Position numbers and translations under genes: made by a program. Under the pieces are notes generated by a model. It did not search any database. It was not told where the DNA came from and saw nothing but the letters and a program-made list of their open reading frames with translations. Positions 1 to 5,997 of a stretch of DNA of 5,997 nt are shown here, one piece after another. The first letter of the stretch is position 1, and each line of letters starts with the position of its first letter. The DNA comes from CAZKDV01 sp964551645 (GTDB lineage Bacteria; Bacteroidota; Bacteroidia; Bacteroidales; DTU049): assembly GCA_964551645.1 (NCBI GenBank), contig CAZKDV010000116.1:1-5997 (forward strand). The letters run 5' to 3'.

Positions 1-21
1 GTGAATGTATATACCTGACAT
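1..21 (-). CDS. hemW: N-terminal seven codons of a HemW-like radical SAM haem chaperone (runs off the left edge)
   Basis: On the minus strand an ATG at 21-19 opens a frame reading MSGIYIH up to the window edge. HemW proteins (formerly annotated as oxygen-independent coproporphyrinogen III oxidase-like) typically begin M-[AS]-G-I-Y-I-H-[IV]-P-F-C, leading into the CxxxCxxC cluster that binds the 4Fe-4S centre and S-adenosylmethionine. HemW is thought to bind haem and deliver it to haem proteins. The gene lies downstream of a strong terminator (61-94) and has its own -7 box (42-49), as expected for an independent transcription unit. The start is supported by the family match and by the 20-nt gap from the -7 box. 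Only seven residues are visible, so the identity rests on N-terminal pattern recognition. The cysteine motif lies outside the window. Confidence 0.6.
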
Positions 22-41
22 TTTATATTGAATAGTTATTA

Positions 42-49
42 CAAATATA
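42..49 (-). promoter_or_regulatory. Bacteroidota-type -7 promoter element for the hemW-like gene
   Basis: The minus strand reads TATATTTG here, an exact fit to the TAnnTTTG element used by the primary sigma factor of Bacteroidota. It lies between the terminator (61-94) and the ATG at 21-19, which implies a leader of about 15 nt. No TTTG lies at the usual 17-23 nt upstream spacing; the nearest, at 79-76, is 26 nt away inside the terminator loop. The -33 half is therefore weak or missing. Chance matches to this motif are frequent in AT-rich DNA, but the position is apt. Confidence 0.45.
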
Positions 50-60
50 TTGCATAAAGC

Positions 61-94
61 AAAAAAAAAGGAGGTCAAAAAAACCTCCCTTTTT
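61..94 (-). terminator. Rho-independent terminator after the secreted-protein genes
   Basis: Read on the minus strand, positions 94-83 pair with 75-64 around a 7-nt loop (82-76). The core stem is GGAGGT/ACCTCC, extended by one G-U wobble (89 with 69) and five A-U pairs. It is followed by a run of nine U (69-61). The hairpin begins 17 nt after the stop codon of the gene at 112-2013. The wobble pair forms only in minus-strand RNA; in plus-strand RNA it would be an A-C mismatch. This supports the minus orientation, although weak bidirectional activity is possible because the plus strand also has a short T run (90-94). Confidence 0.88.
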
Positions 95-111
95 CTTAAA
101 TATTACTTTGT

Positions 112-2013
112 TTACTTAACTATCATTTTTTTAGTTACACTATTATTTCCAGCATTGATAGTATATAAATAAATGCCAGGTTTAAGCATACTTCCGTCAA
201 TTGTAAATCTGTGTTTTCCAGCTTGAACGCTTCCTGCATCTTTGCTATATACAGTTTGTCCAAGTATGTTCATTACTTCAATTGAAAGAGTTGTAGGTAC
301 TTCAATGCTAACATCAATAGTTGTTTGTCCTGAGAATGGGTTTGGATAGTTTTGTGATACATAACTCACCGGATTTTCAACTTTGTCAACAAATGGATTA
401 ATTACAAAATCAGATTCTGTAAAGCCAATTCCTTGTATGTAATAGTGAATAATTGGATCACCGAGTGGGTCTCCAGTAGATGTTGGGCTTACATATACAA
501 TAGGTATGTTGTAGAAGTCGTTATCAAACATAATAATTTCTGAAGCGTTCATGTATAATGCAGCTCCGTCAAGCATTGTACCTTGTGTGAAGTTTTTTGA
601 ACCAGTACATAGGTCAGTATTAATATCTCTACCCCAAGCTTTAACATCCGGAATAATATTTTCTTCAATCAAACCGTCAATTGGGTCAGTGTCAGTCCAA
701 ATTGCAAAAATTTTATTTCCGTCATTGCTTTTAGCAAGGTGGAAACGATGATCCAATGATAAGTCTCCAAACTGTCCCATTTCTCCTGTAGCAACATATT
801 GTACTTCTGTTTGTAGAGTGTCAACATATTTAGCATCCCAACCACCATCGGCAGTGGTGAAAAGGTTAAATATTTTTGTTGGCTCGTACAGATAAGTGTA
901 GCTAAGTGAGTCTGGGTCTTCAGAATAACCACCAATCATTGTTACTAATAAGTTAAGTTGTCCGTCTTTATCAACTACGCCTGGTATTTCTTTTTCGCTT
1001 TTGGTGTAGCCGTAGAAGAAAAATGGTCTAATTCTATTTGTGTCAGCTCTTAATGGCCATACATAATCTTTTAATTCCTTGATTGTGCTAAAATCATATA
1101 TAGGCATCATGTCCCAATTTTTACCGGTATCAGTAGTTTTCCAGATAAGTGGTTGAGTTGATAAGTTAGGAGAATCTTCAGAAATTTGTCCATTAACCCA
1201 TAAATAACCAACTTGTCCATCATCGCTAAATGCCATACCATACGGTTGTACAGGTGGCATACCTTCAACAAATTCGGGTTTTAACTCTGTTGTTTCGTCA
1301 AATTCAAACTTTTTGTCACTTGCATTCCAAACAAATTTGAATATTGAATAATCAATGTGTGGATAGTCAGGGGCTTTGCCATTTTTTTGACCCAACACAA
1401 ATAAATCTCCAGTTGGAAGTGCTGAAAGTCCAGTATTAACATGAAAAAGTTCAACTCCTTCAGGTACTGGTATTTCTTGATAATGCATATTGCTTCCGTC
1501 AATTTTAGCACTTGCAAAGAAATTTGCTATAAAACCGCTACCTTCTGTGATTGGACCGGATGCAACTGCGTATAAGTCATTATCTCCTGCATATCTGAAG
1601 AATGTACCACCCGGATATCTCAATAGGTGAGAAGGATCGTCTGAAACAAACACAACAGAATCCCACGAATTGCCAAAATCAGAAGACATGCTTACTTTAA
1701 TTTCATGGCTAGTGTTGCCATAAGGACCACCTGCTCTGTGAGTATAAAAAATCGTTTTTGTTTGGCTATCAACAGTTAGTTTTTTTCCTGAAAGCAGGGT
1801 ATAAGCATTTCCTGATGAAGCAAAAGGAATTGAAGCATTTTGCTTGTTGAAAGTAAAGTTTAAAGGCAGCGTACTTTCTTTGTAATTATCAATGATTGCC
1901 TTTTCTGCCATACTTCTCGGAACTAGCTTTGAATTAGTAATTTCCATGTTTTGAGCATAGCAAGTTACTATAAGCCCAAACACAATTAAAAAAGAGATAA
2001 CTTTTAATTTCAT
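112..2013 (-). CDS. Secreted Asp-box (BNR) beta-propeller-like protein with T9SS type A sorting domain
   Basis: This encodes 633 residues from the chosen ATG (2013-2011). That start places an N-terminal signal peptide first: basic MKLK, a hydrophobic stretch, and probable cleavage after CYA at residue 20. An in-frame ATG 17 codons upstream (2064) would bury the signal peptide and absorb the -7 box at 2041-2048. Asp-box motifs (S/T-x-D-x-G-x-x-W) occur at residues 110-117 and 293-300, with degenerate copies near 387-392. Such motifs sit on beta-hairpins of sialidase-type propellers. The last 83 residues (115-363) form a T9SS type A domain: NYPNPF near 555-560, then ILGQTVY, then GIYLYTI, ending in TKKMIVK. 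The protein should cross the inner membrane by Sec and the outer membrane by T9SS, with the tail removed. I cannot identify the sialidase FRIP motif or arginine triad, so enzyme activity is not supported and the ligand is unknown. It is the second gene of a tandem pair, 61 bp after its partner's stop codon. Confidence 0.88.
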   Translation of the reverse strand: MKLKVISFLIVFGLIVTCYAQNMEITNSKLVPRSMAEKAIIDNYKESTLPLNFTFNKQNASIPFASSGNAYTLLSGKKLTVDSQTKTIFYTHRAGGPYGNTSHEIKVSMSSDFGNSWDSVVFVSDDPSHLLRYPGGTFFRYAGDNDLYAVASGPITEGSGFIANFFASAKIDGSNMHYQEIPVPEGVELFHVNTGLSALPTGDLFVLGQKNGKAPDYPHIDYSIFKFVWNASDKKFEFDETTELKPEFVEGMPPVQPYGMAFSDDGQVGYLWVNGQISEDSPNLSTQPLIWKTTDTGKNWDMMPIYDFSTIKELKDYVWPLRADTNRIRPFFFYGYTKSEKEIPGVVDKDGQLNLLVTMIGGYSEDPDSLSYTYLYEPTKIFNLFTTADGGWDAKYVDTLQTEVQYVATGEMGQFGDLSLDHRFHLAKSNDGNKIFAIWTDTDPIDGLIEENIIPDVKAWGRDINTDLCTGSKNFTQGTMLDGAALYMNASEIIMFDNDFYNIPIVYVSPTSTGDPLGDPIIHYYIQGIGFTESDFVINPFVDKVENPVSYVSQNYPNPFSGQTTIDVSIEVPTTLSIEVMNILGQTVYSKDAGSVQAGKHRFTIDGSMLKPGIYLYTINAGNNSVTKKMIVK

Positions 2014-2029
2014 AGTATAGTATTTATTG

Positions 2030-2062
2030 GTTAACATCTGCAAATATACAAAAATGTTTAAC
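2030..2062. repeat. Imperfect inverted repeat flanking a -7 box
   Basis: GTTAACAT at 2030-2037 is matched by its near reverse complement ATGTTTAAC at 2054-2062 (one extra base). The two arms are separated by 16 bp, which contain the TATATTTG box of the downstream gene. Symmetric arms around a promoter core could be an operator. The sequence is AT-rich, however, and the repeat is short enough to be accidental. Confidence 0.25.
2041..2048 (-). promoter_or_regulatory. Possible -7 promoter element for the downstream secreted-protein gene
   Basis: The minus strand reads TATATTTG, matching TAnnTTTG, 27 nt before the ATG at 2013. A second identical box lies at 2062-2069. The first box has a TTTG only 13 nt upstream, shorter than the usual 17-23, so the -33 part is not convincing. 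The gene may have its own promoter, may be read through from the promoter at 3952-3982, or both. I see no terminator in the 61-bp gap to forbid read-through. Confidence 0.4.
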
Positions 2063-2074
2063 AAATATAAATTA

Positions 2075-3922
2075 TTATTGCTTTAATATTTTTTGTGACG
2101 ATTTGAAGTTTGCTGCTTCAACTTGAATAACATATAAGCCAGTAGCAAAGCTATTAATGTCAATATTGAATGAATTGTTGCCTCCGCTAACTGAATGTGT
2201 AGCATTATATACTTTTTTGCCCAATATATTAAAGATACTGACATTTGCATCAGTTTTGATAGGCGAAACTATATTTAGTGTTACAAAATCGCTTGTTGGG
2301 TTTGGATATACTTGAACTGAATTAATTGTATTGTATTCAGAGATGTCAGCACTAGTTTCTCCAATATGGCTTTTCAATACACGAATGTAAATTATTGCAT
2401 TTTCATTTTGTTGATGTTCGGCTCCTGTTCCTGTTCCGAGACCAGGCAAGTCGTCCATTTGGAAAATAATATGCACATAGTCGTCAGAAGTATTTGACAT
2501 TGAGGCAAATACACATTCAGAAAATTCATGAACTATGCCACCTGTAATTTCAGAAAAATAACTCCAGTTTGCACCTCCATTTTCTGATTTGCTTGCCCAA
2601 ATGTGTCTGTAATAAGCATAGTTTGGAGCTCCGGTATTTATGTTTTCATTTAAATGTGCAAAAGTAACAAACATGTGATTGTTTTCATCTATGGTTAGTT
2701 GAGGCTGAGACACAAGCCCGTGATTACCATAATTTGCTATCTGATTAAAATCGTTAAATTCAGGGTACAATTGACCATCTCCATCTATATCTTGAATCCA
2801 AGCAACAACTCTTCCTGCTAAAATCATAAATTCAAGATCCATGTCATCATAAACGCCATAATCTTCATTCCAATAAGCAACATAAGATGCAAATGGAAAC
2901 CATGAGTATGTGCCTGCTTCGGGATCATCAACAACTACTCTTACTACTCCAAAAACTGCATGTAATTTTCCGTCATTGTCAAATTCTACATCTAATAATC
3001 CATCGGTGGCATAAGTTGAATCAAGTGGAATGTTGGTGTCAAATGTAAATGGACTTGGGTGTTCGAAAATCAAAATTTTATTCCAAGTTTCGCCACCGTC
3101 TATTGATTTCATAATAAAAATATCACTCCAAGTGTTTCCTACTATAAAAGCTAGTTCGCCATTTTGTGGACTTGCCCATGAATATACATCAGCGTTATAT
3201 GATAACTGTCCTGATTCAAAATCCATTCCGGGAAGAATTTCGTGTGTCCAAGTTGCACCAGCATCAACGGAACGAGTATAAATTATAGGATTTTTCATAT
3301 TTTGGTAGTCGGAATAGCTAACTGAAAGCAAGTGAATAGTATCTCCAACTGTAATTACTCTGGGCCATGTGAGTTCTGCTCCTTCAGGTGCTTTGATAAT
3401 TGTTGTAGTCCATTCGCCAGTGCCTTTTTCTTCTCTTGAACTCATTACTAAGTCGGCAACACCGTCATGTGCCACTACTATTTCTCCCGATTTGAAAGGA
3501 GAATAGCTACCCCAGCCAGTAGTTTGTTCTTCAATACGACCTGTTGGCATTGGTCCCCATGATGTTCCGTCAAAATAATTATATCCTGTTCCTCTGTTTG
3601 AAAAGTTTCCTGTTCCGGTAATCCATGTTGCACCTATGGTTTTATCTTCGTATAAATGAATTCTATTATCAATACTTTTGTTGGATTGGGCATCGTATTG
3701 TGTCATGCCTATTGTGTGTTCCTTAAAGCTTTTATTTGTTACATAAGGATTTTCCAATGTTTCCAAACCTACGGTATTTTTTTCAGGCTTAACTATAGAT
3801 GCTTTTACCGCATAATTTTTCAAATCTTTTGATATTAGCGGTGCCTGCTGCTGTGAATATGCACTAACAAAAAGTATGTTGAGTACAATTACAATTACAA
3901 TGAGTAAACTGTTTCTTTTCAT
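2075..3922 (-). CDS. Secreted Asp-box (BNR) beta-propeller-like protein with T9SS type A sorting domain
   Basis: This encodes 615 residues. The signal peptide has basic MKRN, a long hydrophobic core of Ile, Val and Leu, and likely cleavage after AYS at residue 23. The ATG is fixed by this and by a promoter about 30 nt upstream. Asp-box motifs are perfect at 218-225 (SVDAGATW) and 273-280 (SIDGGETW). A third at 446-453 has Asn in place of the Asp. Residues 378-383 read DIDGDG, a calcium-loop-like DxDxDG motif, but position 12 of a canonical EF-hand is Phe rather than Glu. The last 80 or so residues (from about 536) are a T9SS type A sorting domain: VYPNPTSD, ILGKKVY, GLYVIQV, ending KILKQ. It should be exported by Sec and then T9SS to the surface or medium. 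No catalytic signature is recognisable, so the substrate is unknown. It shares layout with its downstream neighbour but little obvious sequence, suggesting old paralogues or a shared fold. Confidence 0.88.
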   Translation of the reverse strand: MKRNSLLIVIVIVLNILFVSAYSQQQAPLISKDLKNYAVKASIVKPEKNTVGLETLENPYVTNKSFKEHTIGMTQYDAQSNKSIDNRIHLYEDKTIGATWITGTGNFSNRGTGYNYFDGTSWGPMPTGRIEEQTTGWGSYSPFKSGEIVVAHDGVADLVMSSREEKGTGEWTTTIIKAPEGAELTWPRVITVGDTIHLLSVSYSDYQNMKNPIIYTRSVDAGATWTHEILPGMDFESGQLSYNADVYSWASPQNGELAFIVGNTWSDIFIMKSIDGGETWNKILIFEHPSPFTFDTNIPLDSTYATDGLLDVEFDNDGKLHAVFGVVRVVVDDPEAGTYSWFPFASYVAYWNEDYGVYDDMDLEFMILAGRVVAWIQDIDGDGQLYPEFNDFNQIANYGNHGLVSQPQLTIDENNHMFVTFAHLNENINTGAPNYAYYRHIWASKSENGGANWSYFSEITGGIVHEFSECVFASMSNTSDDYVHIIFQMDDLPGLGTGTGAEHQQNENAIIYIRVLKSHIGETSADISEYNTINSVQVYPNPTSDFVTLNIVSPIKTDANVSIFNILGKKVYNATHSVSGGNNSFNIDINSFATGLYVIQVEAANFKSSQKILKQ

Positions 3923-3951
3923 AATTTATAATTTAAATAGATTAATGATTG

Positions 3952-3982
3952 CAAAAGTAGTATTTTTTATTAAAATTCCAAA
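3952..3982 (-). promoter_or_regulatory. Bacteroidota -33/-7 promoter of the secreted-protein cassette
   Basis: On the minus strand, TTTG at 3982-3979 is followed by a 19-nt spacer and TACTTTTG at 3959-3952. This fits the consensus TTTG, 17-23 nt, TAnnTTTG. The predicted transcript starts near 3945, giving a leader of about 20-25 nt before the ATG at 3922. The leader is A/T-rich without a Shine-Dalgarno sequence, as is usual in this phylum. This is the best-formed promoter in the window and probably drives both secreted-protein genes down to the terminator at 61-94. Confidence 0.7.
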
Positions 3983-4009
3983 AACAAGTTTGAAAACTAT
4001 AGTTCATAT

Positions 4010-4037
4010 TTTGTAAGTATTATTATTTGTAATTTTG
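4010..4037 (+). promoter_or_regulatory. Likely promoter of gpmI
   Basis: On the plus strand, TTTG at 4010-4013 is followed by a 16-nt spacer and TAATTTTG at 4030-4037. The -7 box is exact and the spacer is one base short of the common range. Transcription would begin near 4044, leaving an untranslated leader of about 130 nt before the ATG at 4173. It is arranged back to back with the promoter at 3952-3982, so the two share a divergent control region with 27 bp between their -33 boxes. Confidence 0.5.
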
Positions 4038-4172
4038 CAAATTCAAAAAAATGCTTTATGCTGTATTTAAGTGTCGTTTTTGCTTTTTTTTATTTTCTAT
4101 TGTCGAATGAAGAGCAATTTAGCTGTATTGCTTGAAAAACAGCAAGTATTTAATGTTAATTAATAAATCAAT
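4038..4172 (+). other. gpmI leader with a mini-ORF and alternative hairpins
   Basis: This stretch contains no recognised RNA family. An ATG at 4051 opens a 19-codon frame that ends in TGA at 4108-4110. Its peptide is Phe-rich (5 of 19, including CRFCFFLF), and no Shine-Dalgarno sequence precedes it. Three short complementary arms follow: AGCAAT (4113-4118), ATTGCT (4127-4132) and AGCAA (4141-4145). The middle arm can pair with either flank. The immediate approach to the gpmI start is A/T-only apart from scattered bases and has no ribosome-binding motif. Functionality is unproven. Confidence 0.25.
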
Positions 4173-5702
4173 ATGAAAAAAAAATTACTTTTAATGATAC
4201 TTGATGGTTGGGGAGAAGGAAAACAAGATCATTCCAATGTTATTCATAATGCAAACACCCCTTTTGTCGAAAGTTTACATGATAATCCAGAATGGAAGTA
4301 TTCAAAAATTAATACTTCTGGCGAATGTGTTGGTTTGCCCAAAGGACAAATGGGAAATTCAGAAGTCGGACATCTGAATATTGGTGCAGGACGGGTTGTT
4401 TATCAAGATTTTGTAAAAATCAATAAATCTGTTGAAAACAATGAGATCTCCGAAAATATTGAGCTAAATAAGGCATTTGCTTACGCAAAACAAAACAAAA
4501 AGGCAATTCATTTAATAGGTTTAGTAAGTGAAGGCGGCGTTCATTCGTCAATTAAGCATCTTGAAAAACTTTGTGAAATTGCAACTTTGGCGGGTGTAAA
4601 CGATATTTTTATACATGCCTTAACAGACGGACGAGATACTGACCCATATAGTGGAAGAGATTTTATTGCAGGTTTAGAAAATAATATTAGTTCAACTAAT
4701 GCTCGCATTGCAAGTGTTTGTGGCAGATATTACACTATGGATAGAGATAAAAGGTGGGAGAGAGTGAAAAAAGGATATGATTTGATGATACAGGGAATTG
4801 GAAAGCCATTTACTTCTGCAATTGAAGGTATTGAAAGTTCTTATGCTGCAAAAATAAGTGATGAATTTATAGAACCAATTGTGATTGTTGATGATGAGAA
4901 AAAACCTATTGCTACAATTCAAGAAAATGATGTGGTGATTTGCTTTAATTTTCGTACTGATAGACTTAGAGAAATAACTACTGTTTTAACACAAACAGAT
5001 TACTCTGATTATGGAATGAAAACACTTCCTTTGTATTATTTAACGATGACCAGATATGACGAACAGTTTAAAAATGTTCATGTGATTTTTGATAAGGATT
5101 TTTTGACTAATACTCTCGGAGAGGTGATTTCAAAAAATGGGTTGCGACAAATTCGTATTGCAGAAACCGAAAAATATCCTCATGTAACTTTTTTCTTTTC
5201 AGGAGGTCGCGAAGAAATGTTTGAACATGAAAACCGTATTTTAATTCAGTCTCCCAAAGTTTCAACTTATGATTTGCAACCTTCAATGAGTGCGTTTGAA
5301 GTGAAAGATGCTATAATTAAAGAATTGGAGCAAGAATCGGCTGATTTTGTTTGTTTGAATTTTGCAAATGCTGATATGGTTGGACACACTGGAGTGTATG
5401 AGGCTATTAAAGAAGCAGTTGAAACAGTTGATATGTGTGTGTCAGAGATAGTTCCGATTGCTCAAGAGCACGGCTATTCGATTATAATCACTTCCGACCA
5501 TGGAAATGCCGATTATGCAGTTAATCCTGATGGTTCGCCCAATACAGCCCACTCTTTAAATCCGGTACCTTTGTTTTTATATGACCCAAGTGTGAAGTCA
5601 ATATTGCCAACGGGAAGGCTGTCTAATATTGCACCTACTATATTGAAAATTATGAATATTGAGGTTCCTAACATTATGGATCCTAGCTTGATTGAGGAAT
5701 AA
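4173..5702 (+). CDS. gpmI: 2,3-bisphosphoglycerate-independent phosphoglycerate mutase
   Basis: This cytoplasmic enzyme interconverts 3-phosphoglycerate and 2-phosphoglycerate in glycolysis and gluconeogenesis through a phosphoserine intermediate and two metal ions. The 509 residues are full length for the family. Residues visible against the Geobacillus stearothermophilus enzyme: D11 (LDGWG), catalytic S63 (GNSEVGH), D442 and H443 (SDHGNAD) for one metal; D401 and H405 (DMVGH) and H460 (NTAH) for the other. Substrate-pocket residues are H124, R154 and D155 (TDGRDTD), R185, R191, R261 and R264 (FRTDR), and K334. The phosphatase-like domain is split around the inserted transferase domain (roughly residues 75-310), as is normal for this alkaline-phosphatase superfamily member. 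No member of the cofactor-dependent mutase family is present here. The start is the ATG directly before MKKKLLLMILDGWG; there is no Shine-Dalgarno sequence. A run of nine A immediately follows the start codon. The gene is apparently monocistronic and convergent with the next gene, with no clear terminator in the 41-bp gap. Confidence 0.98.
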   Translation: MKKKLLLMILDGWGEGKQDHSNVIHNANTPFVESLHDNPEWKYSKINTSGECVGLPKGQMGNSEVGHLNIGAGRVVYQDFVKINKSVENNEISENIELNKAFAYAKQNKKAIHLIGLVSEGGVHSSIKHLEKLCEIATLAGVNDIFIHALTDGRDTDPYSGRDFIAGLENNISSTNARIASVCGRYYTMDRDKRWERVKKGYDLMIQGIGKPFTSAIEGIESSYAAKISDEFIEPIVIVDDEKKPIATIQENDVVICFNFRTDRLREITTVLTQTDYSDYGMKTLPLYYLTMTRYDEQFKNVHVIFDKDFLTNTLGEVISKNGLRQIRIAETEKYPHVTFFFSGGREEMFEHENRILIQSPKVSTYDLQPSMSAFEVKDAIIKELEQESADFVCLNFANADMVGHTGVYEAIKEAVETVDMCVSEIVPIAQEHGYSIIITSDHGNADYAVNPDGSPNTAHSLNPVPLFLYDPSVKSILPTGRLSNIAPTILKIMNIEVPNIMDPSLIEE

Positions 5703-5743
5703 GATTGTTGGGCAAATAGCGAATACGCAAAGTTAGCCTTAGC

Positions 5744-5997
5744 TTATTGCTTCAAAAACTCATATTGATAAACTTTAGGCTCAATTTTGTCAGCGAGCTG
5801 TTTGAGGTTTTCTCTAAGATTGCCAATCAAGTTCGTATATGTTTCGTCAGAGCTTTTGTTATTCATTTTGCCTGCTTTGTTTCTGCCTTGAAAATGTTCT
5901 CTGATGTCATAGAGTGAGGCATTCACATTGCAGTTGGGTTGTTGGTGATAGTGTTTCCAAAGTTCGCGTCCTGCATCAAAAACGGCTCTTGCTTCGG
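5744..5997 (-). CDS. C-terminal part of an unidentified protein (N-terminus beyond the right edge)
   Basis: The minus-strand frame ending in TAA at 5746-5744 stays open to the window edge, giving 83 complete sense codons. A GTG at 5926-5924 is unlikely to be the start because coding-like sequence continues upstream without a stop (EARAVFDAGRELWKHYHQQ). The visible part is soluble and highly polar, rich in Asn, Lys and Glu. It is probably helical, with an amphipathic segment LIGNLRENLKQLADKIEPK near the end, and terminates YQYEFLKQ. There are no membrane segments and no sorting domain, so it is probably cytoplasmic. I do not securely recognise the family; the pattern GRELWxxYH...NASLYDIREHFQGR looks conserved. 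A resemblance to tails of proteins linked to DNA modification or restriction is only a vague impression. The outer 77 bases are about 47% GC, higher than the surrounding genes by eye. Confidence 0.7.
   Translation of the reverse strand, partial: EARAVFDAGRELWKHYHQQPNCNVNASLYDIREHFQGRNKAGKMNNKSSDETYTNLIGNLRENLKQLADKIEPKVYQYEFLKQ

Noticed and set aside
68..75. Plus-strand AAGGAGGT resembling a perfect Shine-Dalgarno sequence
   Set aside because: It is one arm of the terminator stem (64-75 with 83-94), and no plus-strand gene follows it.
551..935. Overlapping open frames on both strands (551-751 plus, 669-935 minus)
   Set aside because: Both lie wholly inside the secreted-protein gene, encode low-complexity sequence with no recognisable motif, and have no start signals of their own.
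1281..1517. Open frame of 78 codons, minus strand, in another phase
   Set aside because: It is contained within the secreted-protein gene in a different frame, with no independent support.
1953..2013. Lipoprotein signal (LIVTC) in the protein ending at 112
   Set aside because: Thr immediately before Cys is atypical for a lipobox, and a CYA/Q signal peptidase I site two residues on fits T9SS cargo better.
2014..2064. Upstream ATGs (2064 and 2037) as the start of the gene ending at 112
   Set aside because: They would place extra residues before a clear signal peptide and overlap the candidate -7 box. The ATG at 2013 puts MKLK and the hydrophobic core at the very N-terminus.
3030..3281. Plus-strand open frame of 83 codons
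   Set aside because: It is antisense to the second propeller gene, whose Asp-box codons explain the sequence.
112..3922. Annotation of either propeller protein as an active exo-alpha-sialidase
   Set aside because: Asp-boxes are present but I find no FRIP motif or identifiable catalytic arginine, Tyr and Glu set. Asp-boxes alone occur in many non-sialidase propellers.
4692..4922. Minus-strand open frame of 76 codons
   Set aside because: It is antisense to gpmI across the conserved substrate-binding region.
5703..5743. Possible terminator between gpmI and the convergent right-edge gene
   Set aside because: Only short interrupted pairings (GGC/GCC, GCG/CGC) and no T tract are visible; a small direct repeat TTAGC (5733-5737, 5739-5743) does not make a hairpin.
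1..5997. Mobile element, CRISPR array, tRNA or rRNA, defence island
   Set aside because: No transposase or integrase, no regularly spaced repeats, no cloverleaf or rRNA-like sequence and no defence-gene motif was seen in the readable part of the window.

Overview
The window looks like chromosomal DNA from a member of the Bacteroidota. It is AT-rich. It carries two secreted proteins ending in type IX secretion system (T9SS) type A sorting domains, which are essentially confined to this phylum. Its promoters fit the phylum's unusual pattern (TTTG at about -33 and TAnnTTTG at about -7), and no gene start has a Shine-Dalgarno sequence. The order or genus cannot be fixed from the sequence alone.

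Layout, left to right. (1) The first 21 bases, on the minus strand, read as the first seven codons of a gene that leaves the window. The peptide MSGIYIH matches the conserved start of the radical-SAM haem chaperone HemW. A -7 box lies just upstream. (2) At 61-94 there is a strong intrinsic terminator, oriented for the minus strand. (3) Two large minus-strand genes, 112-2013 and 2075-3922, encode exported proteins with Asp-box (BNR, sialidase-type beta-propeller) repeats and C-terminal T9SS sorting domains. They are tandem, 61 bp apart and probably distantly paralogous. (4) The 250-bp divergent intergenic region 3923-4172 holds a near-consensus minus-strand promoter for the second secreted protein and a plus-strand promoter for the next gene, with a leader of about 130 nt. 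(5) At 4173-5702 (+) lies a complete gpmI for cofactor-independent phosphoglycerate mutase, with every metal-binding and substrate-binding residue in place. (6) From 5744 to the right edge, on the minus strand and convergent with gpmI, is the C-terminal part of an unidentified protein.

The genes do not form one pathway. gpmI (glycolysis and gluconeogenesis) and the presumed hemW (haem handling) are housekeeping genes. Between them sits a two-gene cassette for cell-surface or secreted propeller proteins of unknown ligand. I see no defence system, mobile element, CRISPR array, tRNA or rRNA. I found no convincing undescribed system. The items most worth a second look are the uncharacterised tandem T9SS propeller pair, the structured gpmI leader with a Phe-rich mini-ORF, and the unidentified right-edge protein.
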